Assembly: GCF_000003815.2 (NCBI RefSeq)
Contig: NC_049985.1
Span: 25,302,494 to 25,366,493, forward strand
Length of the DNA stretch: 64,000 bases
Source of the DNA: Branchiostoma floridae
Taxonomy: Eukaryota; Chordata; Leptocardii; Amphioxiformes; Branchiostomatidae
Direction: 5' to 3'
The position numbers and the translations under genes were made by a program. Below the pieces are notes generated by a model that did no database searches, was not told where the DNA came from, and saw only the letters and a list, made by a program, of their open reading frames with translations. This document shows, one piece after another, positions 37,801 through 49,800 of the stretch; the stretch's first letter is position 1, and each line of letters begins with the position of its first letter.

Positions 37801-40800
37801 ATGTGCATTCAACCTTGATTCTCCAGATTCATAATGAAGCAGTGCCCCCTTGAGACATAGTACAGAAGTGCAGGAGTACAATGAGGGAGATCGACATGTA
37901 ATACTCACTGCAGTCACAAGGTGTATGCCTAATCTTCCTGAACGTGAACGACGTGCGGACCTCCCGTCTGGCGAGTGTCATGGAGTCTTCCTGCCCCTTC
38001 ACAGGAACAGGGTCCATCTTTCTGGGGATGATCCTGGACATAAGAACACAAAAACAATTTTTGTTTTCATCATATTAGGCCACACTGACTTAATTCTATG
38101 GATGATATCCTCTAGAGACCCCAAAACTAATGCATGAGGGAAAAAAAAGAAAAAAAATTCAGCAAAAAAGAATGATGCTAAACCACAGGATTAAACATCC
38201 AGTCCATTCTTTCTCAGACTTGGTTTATCTTTATATATTCACATCTAGTATGACTGTAAGAGACAATCGCACCCATTTCAATCATGTTTATATTTCCATT
38301 CTGGTTTAAGGAGGTAACAAGGGCGCTGTGGCCCCATGCCCTGACTATGTGCCCCCTTACCCTGGAGAGCAGATCTTCTGGTAAGCATAAAATTCTGATT
38401 GACCAGGGATGCTGCTACATGTATGTGACGTGTAGCCACAGTTTTTAAATTTTTTTTTAGAACAGGCAAAAATCAATAAAATTAAGTCAGTGCATTTATC
38501 ATGATTGCAATAAAATTGTTCACTTATATTACTACTGTTACAGTACTGTTTTTCAACAAACAGGTCTTTGTATTAGTTCTTATCTTTACCCCAGACTTTT
38601 AGCAATGTTTTAAAAATTCTTTTTTTGCCCGCTCACTCCATATTTTTTCTGAAAAAGAATCAAAGGACCACCATTGAAATTGATGCGACCTTGTCAAAAA
38701 AAAAAGCGTTCAACCACTTACCCATGGGTCCACAGGTACCTAGCCTCTCCAGCCATGACCAGTAGACTGCGGGCAGGCAGGACTATAGATACTCGTTTTC
38801 CACTGGGGTGCTTGAAGTCCATAACTGTCTGTAAAAAAAAAAAATATGCAAACCTCACATGCAATGTTTGTCTTTCCTAGACCACATAAGCTAGAACCAC
38901 TGAATTTTTAGAGCCATGTGCCCATGCATTGCGGAAGCAGCTAGTAATATTACACTGAATGACCTAGCACACAAAATAGCAGTTACTGCATGTAAATGCA
39001 TTTAAGTTTGCGGGGATTTGATGTCGCGGTAGTGGGAAAAGGACTGTTTGCGGTAGCACCAACCTCCTTGATGCACTGTAGTCTCTTACTGCCATGAAAA
39101 AATGTTTGTAGTGGTCTTAAGCTTGCGGTAAATTTGCAACGCAAAAAACGCAAACAAAAAAACACCGCAAAAATTTCTGCATTTACAGTACTCAAGCTTT
39201 TGGAAACGGTCAGACATTTCAGGTGGCATCCACCACATTTAGTCAGTGACACTCTGAGCAGATCTATTGAAGAGCAGGTCTCTAACTATGGATTGACATG
39301 TAAAGGAGGTGAAGGAAAATGAGCCAAATGGTAAGTCCAAAGTCCAATAGAAAACAAAAGTAAGACAAAGTCAAGGTTGATGCAAATGAGCCAGTTAGCT
39401 CCTGTTATTTGGACGACCTGTCACACGTAAAAAACTTACACATTTCGATGCAAGTGTTGTTGAAAGCTATCTAATGAGGATGCCCCAGAAGTACTTGGTG
39501 GCATCGAGTTCCGCTCTACAATAGTTAAGTCTATGGCAAACTGATTTTTTTAACACCTCAATCCTGGGTTGATAACTGAGGAACTTGAAATCATGAGGCC
39601 GTCCAGCGCAGGGCAGCCCGAGTGACCCTAAATGACTACCGGCAGACTAGCAGCGTGACACAAATGCTTTCAGACCTGCAGTGGCGCCCTCTCTCCGAAA
39701 GGAGGAGGAACGCCCGCCTCACCTTTTTCTACAAAGTAGTCAACAATAATATTAACATAGACGCCAGCAATATTCTGAAGCCTGCCCAAGGGCGCAACCG
39801 GGGTAGTCACGACTTCAAATATCAACACATATTTGCACGCACCGATATCTACAAACATTCTTTTTTCCCACGCACAATTCCCGAGTGGAATGCCCTGCCT
39901 GGCACGGTTGTAAGCGCTCCCAACGTTGAGCACTTCCGTGCCAGGCAGGCGGCCTGCCCGCCCTAACCCGGGAGCCTCAGCTCCCCCCCCTACTTTTGCC
40001 CCTCGCGGGGTCATTTGGGGGTATCCTATGCAGATGCAGATGACTATTTCTTGTTCTTAATAGAAAAAGGAACTTTCTCACCTGTCCACCCAAACTGAGG
40101 GAAGAAATCTCATCTTCAAATGCTGAGTGGGTATCCACATGGGGAGGGATTCCTAATAGGAAAACAAATAAACAAACCAACAAACAAACTTTAGAGGTTG
40201 TAGCAAACATGACCAATAAAGATGATGTTATTATTTTCATAAAATTCATTAAATTCAGGATTTCAATATGGACTCCTGGAATAGAAGGACATGTAAATTT
40301 GTATTTGACTCAATGTAATTGAGTATTTGTCTTCAGTTTCATTTTGTGATGTTGGCATGCGTCTGAAAACACTGTCAATGGAGTGCCAGGAAGTGAGTGG
40401 GAAGATAACTGCAGAAATCAGACTTGGCAGGAAGTAGAGTTCAGAGTTAGTAGAGCTAGTCATCAGTTAGACAGTCCATGTCATGGGGTCAACAGAAGAT
40501 GCTACTATTTCAAAGAGAGCCAATGTTTTTGGTCTGCCTGTTGTCTAGATTTTTGCAGTTTACTGTATATATATTGTCAAGATGCTTAAGTCACATTCAT
40601 CATAGGGTGAAGTAGTCAGTGGAAGTGACAGGGAACAACGGACGCTAAACCGGATACATGTGATCTGAATCAAAACCTTATCTGCATCATAAAATGAGCT
40701 AAAGTTAAACAACGCATATGTGAAACTCTGAATAGTTCATGGAGGTATGAGATCATTGGACTCTTGTTGTACATGTAATGTTAGTAGTGCTAATACAGTC

Positions 40801-43800
40801 AAACCTGTATTAGCGGCCATCTTTGCATAACAGGTGTTCTGTCGGTCCCTTGGATTCGTAATGATTAAGAAATCGGCTTAGCGGCCACCTGTCCAACGCG
40901 GCCACGGCCACACGATTTCCGGTCCCGTTTATACAGAAACACTGCCTATTGCAACCATACTGCAGCCTTATGTCACCCTGCACCGAGTTTGAAACTGTAG
41001 TTTGCGAGGATTTAGAGTTCATGACAGGGTTATTTTGGTGGTAGTAGAAGGTATGCATGCATTGAGCATTAAAGTGCAAGTCTTTGTCGGTGAATTTACC
41101 GATCGAGACAATGTTATTTGGTGAGAAAGATTAGTGGGAACTGAAATCATGTGTAGCTTGCTCATGGTCAATTGATCAACATTTTCTCTGTAGTGGCCAC
41201 CTGTCTATAGATAGTGGTCATATTTCTCCAGTCCCTTGAGTGGCCGCTATAGACAGGTTTGACTGTACATGCATGTGTCCTTAAGCCCCCTTTACAAATC
41301 AAGAATTTAGCTCGGCCGAGCTGTCAACGAGTTCTAAATTACGAGGAGGTATGACCCTGGTGCTGACAGAGAAACTTTGTCATTTGTTCGTAGGCATCAG
41401 AGTCATGCCTCCTCGTAATTTAGAGCTCGCTGACAACTCGGCCGAGCTAAATTCTTGATTTGTAAAGGGGGCTTAAGACTGACCCTCTAGATATCTGACT
41501 CTGAGAAACACACAAACATGCATGACTGTGCAACACATGTCTGTCTGGCCAGTATCCCTGAGACAGGACATAAACACGAAAGAGATAAATTTGTTAATGA
41601 TTCATCTTGAAGAATGTGGCATGCCCATTTGGCCAGTATCCCTGAGACTACACATAAAGACGAAAGAGATATATTTGTTAATGATTCATCTTGAGGAATA
41701 CAACACCATTTACATGTATTTCAGGCCCATTTATACGTGCGCTTCTTCAATTTTAGCGGTGTCTGCACGGAGCCAGGCCCGGCAACACGGTTATTTTCTC
41801 GCCCGCCCCGCCAGACTCGGCTCTCAAACCAGACCCCTTTAATACGTGGGCTTCTTCAATTTCAGCGGTGTTTGCACGGAGGCAGGCCCGGCAACACGGC
41901 TATTTTCCCGCCCCGCCAGACTCGGCTCTCAAACCAGGCCCATCACGTGCGCTTCTTCAATTTTAGCGGTGTCTGCACGGAGCCAGGCCCGGCAACACGG
42001 CTATTTTACCACCCCGCCAAACTCGGCTCTCAAACCAGGCGCTAGGCCCATTACGTGCGCTTCTTCAATTTTAGCGGTGTTTGCACGGAGCCAGGCCCGG
42101 CAACACGGCTTCATTTTCCCTCTCTGAGAGCGTGAAGACTCGGCACTCAATCTCGGGGGAAGTGAAAGTTGACTTGAAACTGACTATACCCAAGCTCCTG
42201 TATGGCTCGTATTTGACCAAGGAGGTTAAAATGCTTGATTTAACCAAGCATAGTGGACCAATATCCAAGCCATGGCGGAGAAGGCACGCCGGTAAATGTT
42301 ATCATTGCGACGTGAAATCATACACACAGATCGACACAATATTTTGTTTCCTTGTAGAATTATCGCACTTAACACATTTTCTTTCCGTTTATTATTACTT
42401 CACGTTTATATTCTGTATCTTGCCGGTACTCGATTCTGATAGTGTATCGACATTGTAGTCAAAGATTTTGTAGCATGTAATCTTGTTTAAAACTGCTTGT
42501 AAGGACTCTCCGTAGTGCCCAGGGTGTTTCATTTCTGATAAAATATCTCATAATTTACTTCATACAGTTAAATCTCGGTAGATAAACTGTTGTTTGTGGA
42601 ACTTGATACGAAAAGTAACGCTTTTGTAGCTATATATCCAGATATTTTCAAAGTACATATTATTTTCCCACAACACGCAAAATTGATTGATGATCTCTCT
42701 TTGTCACGAGCCCGAGGCATGATCAAAGGCTGCCGCGGGCTGCGCGGGAAAACTTGAAAGTAGCGAACTTGTTCAACTAGGAATTCTCACGCTTACGGTA
42801 CACGAAATCAAAATATGTGAGGCTTATTACATCTGATCTCACTCAACAATCGCAGACGAATTCAGCGCTAAAGACACATGTTACAAGCTAATTCTTACTG
42901 GATATAATGTTTTTGGTCCGGCGATTGAAATGGGCTACGAAGTTTATTAATAGGGAAGTGTGGTTTGATCGGACGGCTAAATTCCGCTGACTAATTATTC
43001 TTCCCCAAAACAGTTATTTCAACCTTCATGAACAACCCTACCGTTTTTTAAGATGTTGGCAAATACCTTTGAGATGGATAATGAATTTCTGTTCGTGTTC
43101 TTTTTAATACACAGGTATATCCAAGCTCCTTCAGTGGTTTGAAGTGTCGAAGCAGGAGGTTAATTTCTTATAGCCTCTTTGGTCGAAGGAAGAACACAGC
43201 AGTACAAGGCGTTGGTCTGAAGTGTGTGTGTGCGTATGTGCCGTTCTTTGTTTATCCTCCTTGGTTTATCATAACTCTACGTTCGTTTATCCTTACCTTC
43301 TAGTTTAAACTAACACGCGTCTAGTCTATACAACACCAGTTAATACAACACAGTAACAATATTGTATAGACATTTATAGTAAGTAACATAAATGTCAGGT
43401 GATTGTTATGTTTATCTATAAATAAATATTGTGAAGACTAAAAAAGGTCTAGAAACGATGACAGACAGAATTTAATTGCTCAATGATACTTTGATAGGAA
43501 GTTAACAGGAAGGAGGTTATGATTACTGCTACTCAAGCCTGACATATGCTACGAAATTTACAAACAAGACGGCAATCAATCAGGACTCGTCGATATGGAA
43601 GGGTTTTGCCCAAATATTTCGTTCGTCCAAGGAGGTTAAAAAAAAGACTTAACCTCCTTGGTTCGTCACTCCCTTCTTGTTGTCAAATACCTCCAAATAA
43701 ATTCAAATACTGCTAAGATAAGATTTCTTTTACAATTAGACCACCGATCCGAGGAGCCTGGTAGAGGCTAGTTTTTTTATGGAAAACTCTGTGGTAAATT

Positions 43801-46800
43801 TTCGTTTTCCTTTTAATGTCACGAAACAAAGATTGGAATACACATCTGTGTCTAGAACGCCACCTCCCGGATTCAGTACAGGCGCCACTGGTGTACAGTC
43901 TATTGTTCACACCTAGCTGTGACATGAATGTCCAAAATGTCCAGCAATAATCAGCATTGTCATTGTCATTAACGTTTGTAACAACTGACAGTACAGTCTG
44001 GCCGTCGGGTCGTGAAATACCCTACATATCCATCATTTACAGACTATTACTACTCCTGATTTGGGGGGACTATGCTGATTTCTCGTAACTGTTACGTACA
44101 TGAATTTTCATTCGTTTTCGTTTTATATTTTTTGCTTACTTAGAACTAGTAACCCATACAATAGACATCTTCATTTATTCATCATTGGCACCGATCAAGC
44201 AGGCCGGTATTAACTGTCGGAGCAAGTCGGAGGAAGAGTTTCCCATGCCGTTTTACTTGTGTGTTGAGATCTATTTATTTGAACTCCTTGTTCTGACGAA
44301 GTTTTGTCTGGTTCTGGTTTGCATGAAGATTGAAACTTACCTTCTACTAACTGTGTTCAGAAGTACTACTTTTACTAACACAAGTTGCTTCTTGAGTCTT
44401 GACTTACCTTTCAAATGGCATTTGAGGAACAAGAGCCAAAACGAAAAGTCATTCCTTGCAACAAGGAGGTTGAAAGAGGGACCTCCTTGCTTGCAAGGAC
44501 AACGTCTGCTAAGGCATGGTTTTAGACAGAAATGGTCGATTGTTTCCGTTTTGCACCTTCGACTAAGGAGATTAGAATTATTTTCATTTTTAGTTCTTTC
44601 TCATTAAATTTGGTGGTAGGAACTTCGTCATAATAATGTTTCTCTTCCTCGATCCTAACGATTACCTTGGATTCATTCCAAAACATACGAAGTAACGATT
44701 AAACAAAGTCAAGATACTAGTACGATGATATACATGAACATGTATTTTGTATGAAGATAAGCACCCAAAAGAAAATTTTAAAAAATAATCTACCACCCAT
44801 GAAAGCTGCTTGTCAGTATAAACAATAGAACAGATTTAAATGGAAACAACAGCTTGAAACAAGAACAAAATGGAAAAATTGTCTTGTGTAAATTTGTGTT
44901 GAGTTTGCGTTCAAGTTGACATTTTTCGAAAAGATTTTGTTTACATTTCTTATTTGTTAAAAGTTAGTTGTGTTGGCGCTGGCTCTGCATAACTTACATT
45001 ACTTCTGCTACGTAATATTTTTGATACATGTACGTCTAACTCGTAATAGTTCTGATACATGTACGTCTAAAAAAACTGTTTTCGGCTGTTGTTTATTAAC
45101 AACACATGTACATGTACAGGCTACGTCCGACATACTAGTGTCATTACCTCAGTTGAAGCATCAAAGGTAAGTGTATACCAGGGTCATAATTCGTCGGTAA
45201 CTACTTCTAGCCGGGCGCCTATTCCAAACGTCGGAAACACGGTACGTTGATAATTTAATGTATAGAAATTCATAAGTAAATTGATACAAATTTGAAAATG
45301 AGACATGTATGAAAATCAATGGATCATGCATGTATTGCTACTTAGCTCTTTCCAAGTTCTCTGATCGTGTCTCCACCGACAGCAACAAGTTGAAATAGAA
45401 TGCATCGTATGGAGTTCATTCGAATCAGCCAAATCGACATGGATTTGCAAGACATGGAGAACGTTGCCGATGCGTATACTCAGGACGGTACAGAATAACT
45501 CCCATCACTCTATCCTATTAGCTGTGATATTATGCTAATAGCACAAATAATAAACCAATGAAAAAATACAAGAATTTAGTGCAGAATGTGTCACTCAAAA
45601 CGATCGACACGGTAAAATTGTCTCCACCCGTCCAAACTACGCATTCAATGGGTTCTTTTTTCTACAATTCTACCGGCATCTGAACAATCAAGTCGTGTAG
45701 TCGCAATAGTTATAGAATGAAACATCTCTACCGAACATCAATAGAATTCCAGATGTTTTGAGAGGGTGCACACTGCATATGCAAACCAAGGGGTTTTTAC
45801 AAACCGGCTGTTTTCCAAGCGTTAGACAGACGAGGAGGTAATACTAGTATCAAACCAACCGTAAATTCTGAAATGAATTCAAAATAATAATTCGTCCCAG
45901 GAAATCCCATGGATTGATGTGGTAGTTCGGAAAAATCCCCGAAGAAGTCGTGAAAGTTCTTTTTATGTTAAGTGACACGACAGCCAGGCGGAACTTACTT
46001 TTGTGACGATCGCTTGGATAGAGCCTAATAGTATGTAAAGTAGCTAAATTGTAGCTAAATTCCCACTGGATTTAGCTATAAATATATATATATAATGCAG
46101 ACAGACCTTAGGAAAATAATGATACATTTCATACACCCAACCCCAACCCCAAATAAGAAATAAGATCGCTTAGTACGGATTCCTCTTCTTTCAGATTTCG
46201 GTCGAAGTCCTCCAACAAAATGAGATGAAATCTATGAGGTTGAAACAGACTTTATTATCCAAGTATATTTTGATCGAATGGCCAAACTCAGCTTTCTGAC
46301 GCTGCTCCAGCTAATAAAAAATAAGGACCATACCGGAGGTGGCCAGGAACACTATCCCGACTCATTAGCTATGCGCTCCCCACGAGCGGACGGGAAAACA
46401 AAACAACCGTAAATAAATTCTGAAATGGAGTATTTCGTAATCTAAAATGATGATTAGTTCTAGAAATCCAATGCATTGACGTGGTAGTTCGGAAAAATCC
46501 CCGAAGAATTCGTTAAAGCTCTTATGTGAAGTGACATGACAGTCAGACGGAACTATATAATACGTATTTTTTGTTAATCCCGCTGAATTTGACGAGACTT
46601 TCCACTAGGATATTGTATGGATAAACTTGAGTGATACTTATTCCTATATTCGGAGTTTTCTTGGCTGGATGTGAAATGAAACGTAGTTTTCGTTGTACTT
46701 CACTTGCCTACATTTTACCGCCAACGTTGCAGCCAACAGAAGGTTATAATCTGTCGTTTCTCCCAAGATATGTAATCCTATTAATGTTGTCTACATAGGT

Positions 46801-49800
46801 TATAACGTGTATTATTATTCTCCTGTATCTATTGACTCGGTTTGTCAGACTATTTACAGAAAATGTAACACGATCTTACCTTTTTATGTCTCCATTGAGT
46901 CCATTCTGTATCTTGGAAAATCGAACCACCGAAATGCTCCGTACGATTGATCGATAATCAACAATCTGATAAACTGTACAACAAGGCAGATTTCCATTTC
47001 CATCCTAATTTTACAGTTTAGAATTATCTTTAAGAAGCCTTTCTATATTTAGTCTCCAGGACCATTCTTTCGATATAAAACAATTGGAGAATAGACGACG
47101 GTCGCTTTCGCCAGGCATGTCGCCCAGACGTGGTGCCGTCTCTTCACTTTGTTGCTCCGCTGATCTCCGCTTGACAAGACACCAGCAGAAGACTATATGC
47201 ATACTTATCTTCGATAGTCTTAGTTTGGAACAACCATTGAAGTTGTTCATTGAAGTTTCCACCTTAGAAATGAAGTAAACACATAGTGGCGTAGGTAGGG
47301 TACAGTCGCGAACTTGGGGATCCTCCGTTATCTACTTCAACCTTAAATATCACACTAACCTTTGTGTGGAATGGCAGCAACAAAATCATTTCTTTCAGCA
47401 AGAATTATGACGAAATCTGTTCAACAATCTTTAACAAATTGCGATACCAATGCGATACCAAGGACGTCATATCCTTGGCGATACTAATAGATTCATTAAA
47501 CTATACCTGACACCCCTCAAAATCAATAGTATCGCCCAGACCCTAGATGCTTTGTACTTGTCGGTTGCCTGGGCAACCCGCAGGTAAGCAATGCGCATGC
47601 GTGCATATTTTATTTAGCAGCGTCCTTGGTCATTCCGACAACACGCTTGTTTACAGTCAGGCAGTGGATTTACAACTTGCATCACAACTTGTTTAGAATC
47701 AGCCGTTGGGAAGCTGTGGTTTAGTCACACATACTACAAGGTATGAATTCTATTTCATAATGTTTGTCGTTTATCTTTAGCTACGTACGCCGTAAATAAA
47801 TGGGTTAGATATAGTAGAAAATGTATGGCGGCGAAAAGACGTGGCGGCGAAATGACCTGATTCCCTCCAAAGTACCAAACTAGATCATCAGTTTTCGCCG
47901 TAAGTTATTTGTAAATAAGTAATCATCTACTACTAGCTTGGTATCGCAGAGTTAAAAATGTTTGTTTACACAAAATATGTAGTTTACGCTGTGCAAATCT
48001 TGGGCTCTGTAAATGAGGAAACGCACGTCGTGCGACTTTCGGTTATAATGAGGAATTGTACGTCCGACCTTGCAAAGCATGGTGAGTTGCAAAATAGAGG
48101 CAGATGTTCCAATCTACCGCTGTAAACTCCTGTTTTTTTTAAGGAAATGTACGCATTTCAAGTCAGACGTTCGCGACAAGTCACTCATCGTATCAAAACG
48201 GCCCGCTTTACGCCACCGCTTCCCGCTTCTTGTGTACGTGGATTGCGTGCCAACTCGGGTTGCTTTGAGGTCAGGCACGTGCCTGTGGACTATTTTAACC
48301 GCGAGGTACCTCGGCGCGCGCTTGTCGCAATGTTCGCCGCTATGCCCGTCGCTTTTGCGCCCACGAAAATGCGTGTCCGTTCTGCTCACAAGCGTGCGAA
48401 GTCAGCACGGGGCGAGGTAATGCACGCGTTCGGAGTTTGCGTGAAGTTGCTCAAAACTCGTCAATCGGCACGAAACGTGCTATTCTTCAAGCGACGCTAT
48501 CTTTACACGCGTGCGGTTACTCACGCGGTACAAAGTCCGCACGCGTGCAAAGATAGCGGCGTCTGAGTAATAGTACGTTTCGTGTGGAATGACGTGTTTT
48601 GAGGAACTTCACGTCGTGCTATTCCTCGTTTTGGGTACCCCAAACATAGCTCAAAAATTCAGAGTGGTGCAGGCAAAATTTGTCTGGCGCAGGTAATTTT
48701 CAGTATTACCTGCACCAGTGCATTGTTTGGAGTTGATGGTGTTAATTTTTGCTGTCATTTTTAGTTACAAAGACCAATCTCATGTCATGAAGTTTTTGGA
48801 TGAATGTGGTGAATTGTTGGGACAGAAGGAAGGATAGTAGAAACGCCCTATAGCCAGGCTAATGACTGGTCAGGGTAACTCCAGGGGAGAACACAAAATT
48901 ACTGGATGTCAAAACAAGGAGCTTTTATCAATGACCAAAGTTTTGTTTACTTTGGAGTGGTTACAGTTTAAAATGTCAACACAGCACTGGCTCATTCTTT
49001 TGACTTGCTGTGACATGATGACATCCAGTCATTTGCTCTCTTTAATGGAGTCACCCTGCCCAATCCTGATTGGTTGATCTAGCACCAGGTTGGGGTTTAA
49101 AAATAAACAGTTGCAGCTGCCCATTTATTCTGCTATTGACAAGTCCTTTGAGTTGTCTTCACCCATTTCACCGAAGAAGTTACATTTGGCTTTCAGTTTC
49201 GAGATGAAAGCAGCACAAAGCAGTGGTGTACACCTGTCCCGAAGCAGACTGGTGGTTGTGGTTGTTGTAGTGGTCCTGCTGATGGTTGGTACAGGACTTG
49301 CAGTGGGTCTGACAGTCAAGCATACAGCTTCAACTTATGGACAGGATTATCAGGTACAGGTTGTTTGTTGGAATCTGCATGTCAAAATTTCTTTGCCCTT
49401 CTTCTATTTTTCTGAATTTTCTCTGCATTCATTCATACTTTGTTCTTTCTTTCTACACTACTCTCCTATGAGTCCAGTATTACATTGGTGAAAAGAGATC
49501 TAGATGATCTTGTGAAGTTGTGTTATTAAGTGTTATTGTTGTTGTCCATGTTTTATATATACTTCACTGCTAGTTTGTTTGATGGTTTGTAAATTTGTGC
49601 CTTACATTATTTTACCCCACTGAAATCAACACTAGGTCACCTGCACACAAATGCACAGCTCCAATTTTGGGTAAACCTGTTTGCACTAACACCTAGTACA
49701 CCTAGTAGGTTTACCCAAAATTGGAGCTGTGCACCCAATTTTTTTTTCTGTGGGTGCACCTGTGCACCCAAATATTTTCATAGGCTTGTAACAATGTCAG

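Larger units (their letters stand above)
42130..47580. other. Large alkbh8 intron, no supported coding exon
   Basis: Holds repeated CAAGGAGGTT motifs (42216-44490), two hairpins built on that motif, and two diverged copies of a 140-base block (45855-45990 and 46405-46555) sharing TAGTTCGGAAAAATCCCCGA. The ORFs at 44185-44607 and 47011-47262 have no recognised domain. Confidence 0.5.

Noticed and set aside
41737-42127. Overlapping ORFs with repeated [17 protein letters not shown]
   Set aside because: Direct products of the 105-base tandem repeat in several frames; no splice or start context.
48070-48566. Two 116-139 residue ORFs
   Set aside because: GC-driven open frames on both strands of an inverted-repeat block, with no domain.
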